This document shows, in pieces, positions 1 through 12,249 of a stretch of DNA of 64,000 nt. The notes below the pieces were generated by a model, which did no database searches, had not been told where the DNA came from, and worked only from the letters and a program-made list of their open reading frames with translations. The position numbers and the translations under genes were made by a program. The stretch is from Haliclona indistincta (taxonomy: Eukaryota; Porifera; Demospongiae; Haplosclerida; Chalinidae): the NCBI GenBank assembly GCA_964017065.1, contig OZ024792.1, positions 3,963,754-4,027,753 of the forward strand. The letters are read 5' to 3'. Numbering within the stretch: position 1 is the stretch's first letter; each line of letters starts with the position of its first letter.

Positions 1-3000
1 GATCTAGTGTAATACGACAAGAGACACTGTAGTTACGCAGTATTCCATTCCTATCCATTGGACTATTCCAAGATGCATTCAACTGTCCTGGTTGATCTAT
101 TACTTCCTCAATAGTAAAATTCAAAGGAGTTGTAGGAGCTTTAATAAAGAAAGAATGTGAAAAACTACAGAAATATCACAAACTTTTTACCTCCTTCATC
201 AGTGAGTACATCCAATGGATCACTACCTGGTCCTACTCCTGCATCTGTCTCTCCATACACTACTATTGTGTATCTCTCAAAATCCTCCAGATCAGTGATA
301 TTGAACATGGTCACATTGACATTGGTTGTGTCAAGTGTTTGATTCGTACTGGTTTGTGTAACCAGTTGTGTTACCATGATGATATAGCGCTGGAATATGC
401 CATTGATGCTCACTGGAGGACGCCAGGTCACTTGAATAGAAGTACTGGACAAGTTAGTGTATTGCAACTCCTGTGGAGCTGAGGGAACTGTGGGAGACAA
501 TAATTATTGGTAAATTACTATTAATTTTAGTCTTGTATGTCTACACTCACCATCAGTATCTGTGGTGACTGTAACAGTCTCACTGGGACCAATGCCTACA
601 CTAGTAGATGCTGCTACTGATATATTGTATGTTCTGAACTTCAGTAATCCAGTCAGTTCAATAAACTGTGTAGAGCCTAATGTAGAATCCATCATCTCGC
701 TTTCTCCAGCAGTAACATAGGTAATGTTGTAAGCAGTGATGATTCCATTCTGACCATCCACAGGAGGTGGTAACCAGCTGATTCTGAGACTAGTTGATGA
801 TGTGTTCATGCCAGTAACATTCACTGGAGCAGCACTGGGAGCTACAAAACAAAGTATTATGCCAGGAGCACATTTCTTATTCTACTAGCTCACCAGCTTC
901 ATTAGTTAGTACATCTGGCAATGTAGCTGCTGGACCAATACCTCCTCCAGTAGTGGCTGACAGGTTGAATGTGTAGTTAGTAAACTCATTCAGACTATCC
1001 ACTGTGATATTAGTCACATTGTACTCTTGTGATACAGGTTCTACTGGAATGTTGATAGTACGTGAGATGGAACCATCAGTATAGATGCCAAGTGTGTACA
1101 TGGTAATGATTCCATTAGTAGGTATTGGTCTGCTCCACTGTAGACTAATACTGGTTGCTGTTCTACTAGCCACATTCAGATCAACAGGTTCAGTTGGAGC
1201 AGCTTCGTCAGTAGTGGCATTGTCACTGTTACTTACTGGACTCTCTCCTCCATCAGTACTAGCTGTTACTTGACACTGGTACTTAGTGAATGGCTCCAAG
1301 TCCATTACAATGGCAGTAGTAGTGTCACCATCAGTAGAGGTTCTCTGTGTGAATTCAGTTAAATTGTCTGGAACTTGTTCATTGTAGAATTGATCTAGTG
1401 TAATACGACAAGAGACACTGTAGTTACGCAGTATTCCATTCCTGTTGATTGGAGCGCTCCAAGAACCATTTAGTTGTTGTGATGCATTCATTACTCTAGT
1501 TAGAGTAAAATTCACTGGAGCAGTGGGAGCTGTAAATAAATGAATAAATTAAATATTGTAAAAGTGGTTCACATACCTTCTTCATCAGTTGTGGCTGTCA
1601 CTTCTGGACTAAAAACACCTTCGTGAATAATAAATTCACTGTCATTTTGAACAGCCAAAGCACGTACACTGAAAAGGTAAGTTGTAAAAGGAGCTAGCTC
1701 GGTAAATACGAGATTTTGGTCAGACATGTCATTTAGCTGCTGTAAGGTGAAGTTTAATTGACCATTGGGAATAATTTCCACATTTGGAAACTGTAAAGAG
1801 AGAGAGGCATTACTTCTGATGATATAACCAAGAATTGGTCCATTAGGTGTTTCAGGATATGACCATCGTAAGATAATAGCTGTGGAATTCAAAGCAAATG
1901 CTGTAACGTTTGTAGGTTCTAATGGAGCAGTTGGATCAGTAACAACAGTAATGGCACTGGAATAACTTCCTGGTCCAATGAAAGTATAAGCTCTTATACG
2001 AATGGTATACTCTCGAAAAGCTTGCAAGTTACCAATACGAACTGTATACAGACCATTGCTGAAAGTATCGCTAGAAGTCATCAGTTGAGAAACTGAAAAA
2101 TTTTGCCGGCTAGTAGCGTTGAGTGTATACTCCACCTCATACAGTGTTATGATCCCATTGCTATCCAAGGGCTCCCTCCAGCTGACAGCAATAGTTGTAG
2201 AATTGATCTCGACAGCACTTGGTTGTTGAACTACTTCAGGAACTACAAGTAGACAAGCACAATTAATTGTTTATATAGGAAAGTACATGTAGCTCCCAGA
2301 CAGCTAACCTCCTTCATCAGTGAGTATTTCCAATGGATCACTACCTGGTCCTACTCCTGCATCTGTCTCTCCATACACTACTATTGTGTATCTCTCAAAC
2401 TCCTCCAGATCAGTGATATTGAACATGGTCACATTGACATTGGTTGTGTCAAGTGTTTGATTCGTACTGTTTTGTGTAACCAGTTGAGTTACCATGATGA
2501 TATAGCGCTGGAATACACCATTGATGCTCATTGGAGGACGCCAGGTCACCTGAATAGAAGTACTGGTCAAGTTAGTGTATTGCAACCCCTGTGGAGCTGA
2601 GGGAACTGCAGAGAAAATGATAAAACCTTTAAGTATTATTTTGTCTACACTCACCATCAGTATCTGTGGTGACTGTAACAGTCTCACTGGGACCAATGCC
2701 TATACTAGTAGATGCTGCTACTGATATATTGTATGTTCTGAACTTCATTAATCCAGTCAGTTCAATAAACTGTGTAGAGCCTAATGTAGAGTCCATCATC
2801 TCGCTTTCTCCAGCAGTAACATAGGTAATGTTGTAAGCAGTGATGATTCCATTCTGACCATCCACAGGAGGTGGCAACCAGCTGATTCTGAGACTAGTTG
2901 ATGATGCGTTCATGCCAGTAACATTCACTGGAGCAGCACTGGGAGCTACAAAACAAAGTATTATGCCAGGAGCACAGTTTCTTATTCTACTAGCTCACCA

Positions 3001-3631
3001 GCTTCATTAGTTAGTACATCTGGCAATGTAGCTGCTGGACCAATACCTCCTCCAGTAGTGGCTGACAGGTTGAATGTGTAGTTAGTAAACTCATTCAGAC
3101 TATCCACTGTGATATTAGTCACATTGTACTCTTGTGATACAGGTTCTACTGGAATGTTGATAGTATCTGAGATGGAACCATTAGTATAGTCAAGTGTGTA
3201 CATGGTAATGATTCCATTAGTAGGTACTGGTCTGGTCCACTGTAGACTAATACTGGTTGCTGTTCTACTAGCCACATTCAGATCAACAGGTTCAGTTGGA
3301 GCAGCTTCATCAGTAGTGGCATTGTCACTGTTACTTACTGGACTCTCTCCTTCATCAGTACTAGCTGTTACTTGACACTGGTACTTAGTGAATGGCTCCA
3401 AGCCCATTACAATGGTAGTAGTAGTGTCACCATCAGTAGAGGTTCTCTGTATGAATTCAGTTAAATTGTCTGGAACTTGTTCATTGTAGAATTGATCTAG
3501 TGTAATACGACAAGAGACACTGTAGTTACGCAGTATTCCATTCCTGTTCATTGGACTAATCCAAGATGCATTCAACTGTCCTGGTTCATCTATCACTTCC
3601 TCAATAGTAAAATTCAAAGGATACGTTGGTG
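1..3631 (-). repeat. Tandemly duplicated FN3 exon module (three copies, third partial)
   Basis: The block of exons 2999-3631, 2655-2945 and 2309-2605 recurs as 894-1529, 551-841 and 191-487, and the exon at 1-138 begins a third copy. Introns are duplicated as well: 842-893 and 2946-2998 are almost the same sequence. Exon 1577-2242 (two different FN3 domains) lies between the copies and is not itself duplicated here. Confidence 0.9.
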
Positions 3632-4386
3632 CTACAAATAGAAATAATTATTTATTAAAAATTCAATCATTCAAACATACCACTCTCTGTAGTTCGTCCG
3701 TTGGTGGCTAAACTTGAAGAGATGTTGGTTTCTCCATACACAGCAGTTATTGTTAAATTATATTCACTGAAGGCTTGTAAGCCATTGACTAAATATGTGA
3801 TAGCAAGATCACTGCTAGAATCATCAAATGTATCGTTTTCCAAAACAATTTCTGTTACAGGTCCTTGTACTGGAGAATTGCCTGTGAGATCTCTGAATCT
3901 GTATGAAATATTGTAGCTTGTTGGCACAGCAGGATCGTATGCGAGGCCCCATTGAAGTGTGAGTGACATTGGTGACACCATTGTAACAGAAAAGTCGGTG
4001 ACAGGCGGAGCAAACACTATAATAAAAAAGGAGTGTAGTGTATCTGTAGCATGGTCTATTCTTACCTCCTGGTATGTCGATGCTTCCTATACTACTGTCA
4101 CCATCAACTAAACTGATGTTAACAACAACAGTCACACCTGGCTCGAACATGTTCAAATCACTGCGTAGAATGCTGGGAGGAATCTCAAGACGACAGTCTG
4201 TAATTTCTTCATCAGTTAGCAATCGTGTCGTAGCCTCTACAAGCTCAATGCTTCCAACAGTGAACATCACAGTGTAGTTATACATGCATGTTATGTATGG
4301 AGCCAACGGCAAGTCCCATGTGACAGTCACGTTGGCCGTGGGTGAGCTTAAAGACAGATTAACATTTTGAGGATTTGTGCAGTCAA
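1..4386 (-). CDS. Extracellular fibronectin type III repeat protein (3' end outside window)
   Basis: Ten minus-strand exons are visible: 4066-4386, 3681-4016, 2999-3631, 2655-2945, 2309-2605, 1577-2242, 894-1529, 551-841, 191-487 and one from 138 past the left edge. All complete exons are multiples of three and all introns are phase 1, the classic arrangement for shuffled extracellular modules. The encoded repeats show FN3 hallmarks: an N-terminal W (ISWLPP, LQWSRP, VTWRPP), a YN or Y-I strand C motif, an L..FT.Y strand E/F motif and a closing T-TDE linker. Long exons encode two FN3 domains, short ones one, giving about 13 domains. Many NXS/T sequons fit a glycosylated surface or secreted protein. 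No membrane segment, kinase or phosphatase domain is visible, so the C-terminal part that would define the family (receptor phosphatase, sidekick-like, other) lies outside the window. Confidence 0.85.
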
Positions 4387-4446
4387 CTAGTGAAAAGAAC
4401 AATAAAAAATCAGTATTGAAAGTCTAGGACATTGCTATTAGCTCAC

Positions 4447-4790
4447 TAAAATTTCCTGATCCTGAAATAGGATTATCTATATAAGAACAAAATGTAATTC
4501 AACACATGAGTATAACTAATTAGCCAACTTGGATCAGTAGGCTCACAGTTCGTAATCAGATAAGCCACATTTATGTCAACAAACACACCCACAGAACATA
4601 TACCCCTACTCCTAGTGGTCCCTCAGTGTTTGTGCATGCCCAGTCAGTGTGTAAGCAGATGTTCATAGTCTGACAGAATTAGTGCTATGTGGTGTGTACA
4701 GGTGACTCATATAAACTAACCTGTATTTCCCAACGACCAGCAAATAGTTAGCACTGTAATGATGAGAATAATAATAAATATAACGAAACA
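4447..4790 (-). CDS. Candidate 5' exons of the FN3 gene (signal peptide exon plus 30-nt microexon)
   Basis: The first certain FN3 exon starts in phase 1, so upstream coding exons must exist. A 30-nt open segment at 4447-4476 has a tatag acceptor and a gtgagc donor and is phase 1 to phase 1. Further up, an open segment ending at 4721 with a gttagt donor, also phase 1, encodes a strongly hydrophobic run (FIIILIITVLTICWSLG) that looks like a signal peptide core. Joining the three keeps the frame open. I find no in-frame ATG upstream before a stop, so the start codon may be in another exon. This is an inference from splice phase and hydrophobicity only. Confidence 0.4.
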
Positions 4791-4799
4791 CAAACAATT

Positions 4800-5870
4800 A
4801 TAACTCTCTCTCTCTTTCAATGTAACATCTGTTACAATTATTTTTAGCTAGCTGGACATATATATACAAAAGAAAGCTTTTAAATAGCAACAGCTTGATT
4901 ATAGTAATCTATTATGTAGGTTTCCATGGATTGTTCATCATACAAACTTTCTGTTGTAAAATAAATTATTCTCAACAATCTGTACCGAATCCAAAGCATA
5001 GCCATTTCTCTAATGTATTCCTTCTTGCAGACATCTAGTGTGCACCCCACATACTCCACTGAAACTATGTGTGTGTGGGATGCTGTCATAGGTCGAATTC
5101 TAGCTTATGATCATATTAGGCTTATGAATACTATTATTCTCAGCTCATGGTAGACTAGTTTGTATTGCACCATTTACTGTATACCTTTGGCTGAGTGCTA
5201 TGTACACCTCTCAAGTTGTGGTTCAATGCTGACAAGTTCTTTTCTCAAACGGAGTTTCAACTCAATTGACATGCAGTTCAGTATTGACAAACTATTGCAA
5301 TAGTATGAGCTCATAACAAGACATTGAGACAGGAAGCAGAAGTACACCACACTAACATCAGTAGCAAACATCACTACCACAACATCAAAAACACCTTAGG
5401 AATTTAAAGAGTGAGAATACCTGAGATATAACAATGAGCCAACTAGTATTAGCTTTTTTTTGGATATAATTATGTGACACAAATTCAATCTTTACCTCCC
5501 TGAAACATTAGTAACTTTAGTATATCAAGTGTCAAATACCCCCCTTACATGTAGCCAGCATTCCTCAATGTTGACCTTCTACAGACTCTCCCAGTCACAC
5601 CTATACACTTCTATCACATAACGAACATGTTCCAAGAAAAATCTGGTATTTTATGAACTACAGCACAATGGTTATCTTGTCACACATACTATAAATACAC
5701 GCATACAGTCTTCCCTTCCTTTAACAACATGTGCAGATACAATTGTTAGTATAAATATACAAAATGTGTGTGTAGCACAAAGAAACATCAACAGCAATTC
5801 ACATGCATGTGTTTTTATTAATTATTAATTACTGTTATTTTACCTAGTGTGACAATCACCACATGTTTTT
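4800..5870. other. No gene recognised
   Basis: AT-rich sequence with a short CT run near 4807 and scattered short ORFs. I see no splice-consistent coding series and no family similarity. Confidence 0.6.
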
Positions 5871-5899
5871 TCAAGATTGCCTAAAGAGAAAGAAAGAGG

Positions 5900-6515
5900 A
5901 AAGTGTCAACTCAGTAAAAACACACTAATGCAATGCAAAATATCCAGTGTCATTGGCACCAGATTTGTTATCAATAAGCACCGAATCCTAGACCATTCGG
6001 ATAGCATTAGCACCTTGTACACCAGTGATGCTCCCTGTTCGTTCCCATTCCACACTTGTCGACGACCATGACACTAACGGTATGCACAAACACAGTACAC
6101 CGCCCCCGCACAGCCACAACAGACGATCGTTGCTGCACTCACCATATAATGCACAGCAGGGGCCATTTGTTACTGTGATCTCCAGTCCTGATCTCTCCTT
6201 AGTTAATCGAGCCAAGTTGATGGCTGTAGTATTTTCCACAAACGCAGCTACTTATCAGTGTTTACACAAAATCGAGTACATCAGGCAGTGCCTACGCTAC
6301 TCCAGTTTGCAGCCACAAAGCTTAGAGGGTGAACCAAGGTTATCGACAAGTTGGGCTGCAACAGCCTATGAATCTAGCCCGATACGAAGCACAGGAAGTG
6401 TAATCTCTTCTCCACCCCTTTGTAACTGCATCTGCTTCGTCAGAAAAAGTATGCTAAGAATGCAGAGAATTCAATAGGTCAATTAACTCACATTCCTTTT
6501 AATTGTCATGGCAAC
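5900..6515 (-). CDS. Unresolved minus-strand gene, divergent from RPL10A
   Basis: Several short open segments with plausible minus-strand splice sites lie here. One is a start-side segment ending at a gtgagt donor near 6492. Others have acceptors near 6456 and 6230, and a segment near 6160-6240 reads ENTTAINLARLTKERSGLEI. I could not assemble a single convincing reading frame and do not recognise a family. It may be a small gene sharing a promoter with RPL10A (about 130 bases apart), or partly non-coding. Exon borders are not reliable. Confidence 0.25.
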
Positions 6516-6585
6516 TATAATTGTAGAAGCAATCACGCATGCGCGTTTCGAATTAGCGAGCCAAAAGTAATATTGAAAAGCAGCG

Positions 6586-6630
6586 TGGTTCTTTTTCTTT
6601 ACCCTGCTTCTTTTTAGCTTAGGCCTACAA
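6586..6630 (+). promoter_or_regulatory. Pyrimidine-rich 5' end consistent with a TOP motif (RPL10A)
   Basis: The sequence just upstream of the RPL10A start codon is dominated by T and C (gttctttttctttaccctg, then cttctttttag). Ribosomal protein mRNAs commonly begin with a C followed by an oligopyrimidine tract that confers mTOR-dependent translation control. The exact transcription start is not visible, so this is inference from composition and gene identity. Confidence 0.45.
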
Positions 6631-6631
6631 G

Positions 6632-8289
6632 ATGAGGTTAGTGATCGCGTTGAATCGTGCTTCATGTTGTCTTAAAATAGCTGTTCATATGGCTATTTGT
6701 CTATAATAATATCTTATTGGTTTCTCCTTGTTTCAGCAAGGTAACGCGCGAAACACTATACGATTGTGTGCGCTCAGTCTTGGAGCGATCGCAGACCAAA
6801 CAGCGAAAGTTTACTGAGACTGTAGAGCTGCAGATTGTTCTCAAGAACTATGACCCGCAGAAGGACAAACGTTTCAGTGGTACCGTGAAGTGAGTCTGAT
6901 ACCAACCTGTCTGATCACGTGTGATCTCAGGCTGGGAGGTCCTCTAGTAGGGCCGGGACCTCCACCCAGGGTCTTTAAAAAATGGGTAGAGGTGCTTTAT
7001 AGCCCTCGAGTGTTAGTTTGTGCTGACGAAGTTGAGTTGCTGTGTTGTTTGCTATTTTCACTAAGGGAGGGCGGGGTAATTTCGGACACGGGGTAATTTC
7101 GGACACTCGGGTTCTGTTTCGCTGCAGAAGGGCCAGCGACTGCAGTAAGCCATTCTTATTATAGCTATACCATCAAGTTATCATGGGCTAATAAACATAG
7201 TACGGCGAATCGCTTGTTCTCTGTTGATAGCGACAATTTATCTTTTGTATCGGCAAAAACGGTTTGCCTTCCACTAGCCTTGTACTATTGGGTTGTTGAG
7301 TTCTTTTAGTAGCCTCGCCGAGCATCATTACTAGAGAAACAGCACTAACATGAGTTGTAGACTTGACTTATATACGACACAAGATTCTGTTTGATCGGCG
7401 AGGACCGTGGCGATATCTAGCTAGGTGTCCGAAATTACCCCGTGTACCAAAATGCTCATATTTTCTGGTTGCATTGTTAAACGTGCGTGTTTTCGTCCTG
7501 CCGGTCGTCATTGAAAACTATAACTTGGCTGACAGATAGCACATAGATAAAGTTCAATGCGCTGTTGTTTTTGTTTTGGTACGCTTTTTCTGCTGTCGAA
7601 AACCAAGCTCGCTACTACGACAACCGAAAGTGTGTCCGGAATTACCCCGCCCTCCCTTAGTCTATTATAATCTGTTTCAGTAAGTGATTGTGTTCTACAG
7701 GCTGCGTAATATTCCTCGTCCCAAGATGAAGGTGTGCTTGCTCGGAGATGCCTCTCACTGTGATGAGGCTAAAGCTGCTGGTATACCTTGTATGGATGTC
7801 GAGGCACTTAAGAAATTCAACAAAGACAAAAAGCTCGTGAAGAAACTAGGTATCTAAACTAATCCGTGATCTGTTACTTCACTTTCTCCTATCTGCAGCT
7901 AAGAAGTACGATGCCTTTCTTGCCTCTGACAGTTTAATCAAACAGATTCCACGATGGCTTGGACCAGGACTGAACAAGGCGGGCAAGTTTCCCACCATGA
8001 TTACTCACAGCGAGAATCTCCTTCACAAAGTTGATGAAATCAAGGCCACCATACGTTTCCAAATGAAGAAGGTAACAAGCCTTTTCACAGTACATCACTA
8101 GCTTCCTTTCATACACAGGTACTCTGTATTTCTGTTGCTATTGGACATGTTAAGATGTCGGAAGACCAGTTAGTTTCCAACATTACTCTGGGTATAAACT
8201 TCCTCGTGTCACTGCTCAAGAAGAACTGGCAGAACGTTCGAGCTCTGTACATCAAGAGCACTATGGGACCATCTAACCAGCTCTACTAA
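6632..8289 (+). CDS. RPL10A: Large ribosomal subunit protein uL1 (RPL10A)
   Basis: Five exons: 6632-6636, 6737-6889, 7701-7849, 7899-8071 and 8119-8289. The first holds only ATGAG; the phases sum to 217 codons (216 aa), against 217 aa in human RPL10A. The protein starts [18 protein letters not shown] and has the uL1 signatures [31 protein letters not shown] and [14 protein letters not shown] ([17 protein letters not shown]), ending [10 protein letters not shown]. uL1 forms the mobile L1 stalk of the 60S subunit, which handles deacylated tRNA at the E site. Intron 2 (6890-7700) carries an inverted-repeat element. A polyadenylation signal AATAAA lies at 8387-8392. Identification is secure. Confidence 0.97.
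7062..7659. mobile_element. TA-flanked inverted-repeat element (MITE-like) in RPL10A intron 2
   Basis: Terminal inverted repeats of 26 bp, 7064-7089 and 7632-7657, begin AGGGAGGGCGGGGTAATT and differ at one base. Each is flanked on the outside by TA (7062-7063 and 7658-7659), as expected for a Tc1/mariner-type target duplication. Inside is a second inverted pair of the same core (cggggtaatttcggacac) at 7089-7106 and 7425-7442. About 590 bp long, with no transposase ORF, so non-autonomous. Confidence 0.75.
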
Positions 8290-8564
8290 CTGATGATTAT
8301 CTTCTGTGAATATGTTTTTTGATGCACAGACAGCAATAATAATAATGGTGGGGAGTATTATAATTACATTGCCAATAGATTAGTGGAATAAAAAATCGAG
8401 AAAATTCATTTGCTAATAGATGAGAAGGCAAAGCAGCAGAATGTGAAGAATTAATAGATATCCAAAGAACACCAGTTGTGTTTGCGGTGTGGCCCTGATC
8501 AGTCGAACCAAAACAATGCTATAAAGAGAAGGAAATTATCAAAGCAACACATTGTGTAGTATCC

Positions 8565-11500
8565 TCACTTTGGATTCTTAACAAAGCGTCGTAACCAAGC
8601 TCCTGCTGACTGAAGCATGTCCTTAGCTATAAAGTCAAATTTGAAACACACAACATCATTTCCTCCTGCACACACTCACTATTTTCTGCTGTATCATCGG
8701 TTCCATTCTGATCATCTATACTGATAGCAACATCCACACTCTGCTGCTGAAGCGAGCGGAGTGATTGCTCAGCACTCTCCTTTCTAACCCTTTCTTCTAC
8801 CAGTGACTGTTGTAATGCACTCATCTCTTTTGAGTGAGTATGCTGGGCTTCCATTAATCTGGACAAACAACAACATACTTGAGCAATTTTTCACTTAGAC
8901 TGACCTTCTCTCTAGTTCAGCTGCTCGAGCATTGTCAGCTTCCACACGTTGCTCAGCTGCTGTCCTGTCAGCAACTAACTGACGAAATACATCACCTTCC
9001 TTCTCTAGTTGAGCAACTCTCTCTTTCATCTGGTCCAGCTCTCTTCCCAAAGTCTGCTTGTCTGTTCTCAAAGAGGCGGCTTCCTTCTCCAAGACAGTGT
9101 TAGTAGAAGACAATGACTAAATAACAAACCAAATTATTTTGTGAACATCAAGGAAATACTCAATACCTCTTTGTCTTTGTTCCAAGCAGCCATATTGCTT
9201 AGCTGTCCCTTCAGTGTATCCATCTCCTCAAGCATGACCTCCTTCTCTCTATCTTTAGCTGCAAGCGCATGCTGCAACGTGCGGCACTTCTCATCCATCA
9301 CTTCTTTGTCTCGAGCGACCACTGCAAGTTGATTAGTCAATTCGAAAATGTGACTTTCATAGCTCTGCACTCCTTGTTGACTCATTTCACTCTCTCTAAC
9401 CAAAGCTTCCTTTTCGCTGTTCAATGTTTCCACTGAGGTACTCATCTGTTCGTTTTGCATTGATAAACTTTGTAGTTGTTGCTGTAGCTTTCCTTCCTCT
9501 TTTTGTGCCCTTTCAAGTTTCTCTCTCACTGTTTTAAGCTCATTTAAGTTCCTCTTGTTTTCTTCTCTCAGTGAAGAACTTCTCTCTCCTTCTGCTTTGA
9601 TCTGTTCCTGCAGAGACTCTATCATCTGATTCTTCTGAGCAATATCACTGCGCAAGACAGCCACTTCTTTCTTAAGTTGTGAGCTTTGCTCATCCATTCG
9701 CTTGACAGTTGAGTCAAACTGACTCTTCATTTGACTGTTTTCTTTCTGAAATTGGGTGAGCTCTGCTCCCTTTTTACGCTCCACCTCTAACTCTTCCTGT
9801 AAGACAGTCAAACGTTGCTTCAATCTGTCCAGTTCACTCTCATGTTTTAGTTTCTGTTGATTGACCAGCTGTAGCTGTCTCTCTAGTGATAGGACCTCTT
9901 CACGCTGCTTAGCAGAGTCCTCCGAGAAGCTCCTGTTAGTTTCCGCAAGTTGGTTCATTCGACCTCGCAATGTCTCTCTCTCTACGCTCACCCTAGCTCC
10001 TGCTTCTTTCAGAGTCTCAGCTTCAAGCTTAGTTTGCTCTAGTTCATCGGCTAATCTCTTCATTGCTGGCTCCATTTCACTAATACTATTTTGAGCTTGT
10101 CTGAATTCTTCCTCTCTTTCTTGCAGAGCTCTCTCCATTCTTTGTAGCTGCTCCTTCAACTCACTTCTTTCGTTCTCCAGCTGTGACATGTTTTGTTTTA
10201 GCTGCTCTTCGCCAGTCACTAAAACCTCCTTTTCTTTCATACTCTCTTCCTTCATCTTTTGAATCTCTTCTTCTCTTGAAGCAAGAACGCTAGTGAGTTC
10301 GTCTACCTTCTGCTCCAACTCACTCATCTTTGCTTCCCGCTCTTCTGCCTGCCAACTAAGTTGCTGTAACAAGGACTCCTTGTCTTTAAGCACAGTTTGT
10401 GCAAGCTCTACTTGTCTGCTAATCTCGTCCAGTTCTTCTTTAGAGTCCTTCACAATCTGTTCCTGTTCATTTTTTGCGCTGGCCAGTAGTGTCTCCTTTT
10501 CCTGTTGTACGTTCTGCAAGACACTCTGTAGCTGATCCAGCTGAGACTGTTTGTCAGAAACTTCCTCTTGTAGGGTATTCATAGCAGTCTTGGCAGCATC
10601 GTATTTTTCGAGAAGAGACGACAGCTCTTGATTTTTCATCTCCAATATTTGTCGCAGATCCTCTCCACTACTTAAAGGACTTTCCTTTAACAGGAGAGTT
10701 GACTGCTCTGCCTGTATGGAGACAATAAACTTAGTATCACATCTAAACTAGCTAGATGTGGGGTATGCATGCAGCAGCCAGGTAACAATGTAGCAGCTAA
10801 CCTTATCACTAGATGGTGAATCATGCTCTCGAGAAGCAAGGGATAATATTTCTGGAGGAGGACTGCCATCAGCTTTTCCCTCTGAACTACTAGCGCTAGT
10901 TCTCACAACCTTCCATTCATCAGAGTCAGCTTGTGACACACCTCCACTCACAACCTAGAGTAAAGTAGCAAAGCTGGTATCACAAAATAATAATGCACAA
11001 TTCACATGCCTGAAATTCTGATGAAGCAAAGCTAAAGTCTCGTGGGATAGTCCTTGCTTCACTCTCTCTCTCCTCTAATTTTTGCGAGAGCTCTATAATA
11101 CGAGCTGAAAGCACCTGATTGCCTTCCTTCTCCTTTTCAATCTCTTTTTGAAGCTGTTGGTGAGTGCTTGTTGCAACAACAAGAGCCTGAGTCTGGTCCT
11201 TGAGTTGCTGGTCTAGATCTGTGACCTTTGTTTCAAGTAGCTTTTCTGACTCTTCTGAAGCAGTGAGCACAGACTAAGAGAGAGAAAGAGAGGGAGGGAG
11301 AGAGGGAGGGAGGGGAGATAAGAGAATATCAACATAGAAACTGTGTATTTACCTGCATCTCCTTAAATTGTTCCTTCAATACAGCCATTGCTTCTTTGTG
11401 TAGCTTCTTTTCTTCCTCTAGGTCATTTACCATAGCAGCAAGCTCTGAATCTTTGGCTTCTAGTTGCTGTTGTAGCTCTTTCAGCTGTGAATCATCTCTT

Positions 11501-12249
11501 CCAACAGACAAGAGAGAGCTGTTGATACTCTATACAAAGCAGCATACACTTGGTCCCTTGGTCACCATAATTATACCACAATATCTACCTGCTGGGAGAC
11601 ATCTGCTGCTGATATTCCTTCTTCCTTCACCTGTGCTCTCAGTTTCTCCAGTTGCTCATTGAGACTTGCTACCTTAGTCTTAGCTTGAGCTTTCAGTCTA
11701 TTGAATTTAGTCTCTCCTTTCTTGATATGCTCCTAATAAAACAGAAAGAGAAATGAAACATTACAATCATGTCAAGACTCAACTACATGTAGTAGATAAA
11801 ATATTGCCACACCTCTTTTTCATGAAGAAGTGACCTGAGCTGAGAAACCTCCTCACTAGCTGGATTGGAGCTCTTTAAACGTTGTAGTTCATCCTATAAA
11901 CAAGTAGAAGTTTATATGTATAACTCCTCGCAACATACTCACTTCCTTTTCCTTGAGCAGTTGACTGTACTCACGATTCAGCAGTTGATTCTGCTGTTCT
12001 GCCTGTTCTAGAGCAGACTTTAGTTGCAACAGCTCATCAGTCTCCTTCACTGGCGTCTCACTAGACTCAACATGCTTTGGTGTATCTGACTCACTGGATC
12101 CATCTGGTTCATTTATTCCCTGTATTACAGAACACGTACCATACTCAGTAGTTTCGTGTGCTTACCTTTGCTTCTTCATCTGTTTCATTCAGTGCCAGTT
12201 TCTCCTGGACCATTTGAATACCAGAAGAGAGCGTGTTCCACATTGACAT
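8565..12249 (-). CDS. Long coiled-coil protein, golgin-like
   Basis: Eleven minus-strand exons: 12166-12249, 11943-12119, 11813-11893, 11589-11732, 11353-11529, 11010-11273, 10802-10954, 9167-10711, 8905-9116, 8680-8858 and 8565-8626. They give 1025 codons. The N-terminus (MSMWNTLSSGIQMVQEKL) is a possible amphipathic, curvature-sensing helix as in several golgins. From about residue 60 to 960 the protein is nearly continuous heptad coiled coil rich in E, K, Q and L. The C-terminus has a short non-coiled tail with aromatic and basic residues (MLQSAGAWLRRF). No GRIP or GRAB domain is recognised. A tethering role at the Golgi is inferred from this architecture; a different long coiled-coil scaffold is possible. 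Intron 6 uses a GC donor. Confidence 0.75.

Noticed and set aside
11009..11009. GT donor (gtgaat) for golgin exon 6
   Set aside because: Using it changes phase and hits a stop in the next exon, so the GC donor was preferred.
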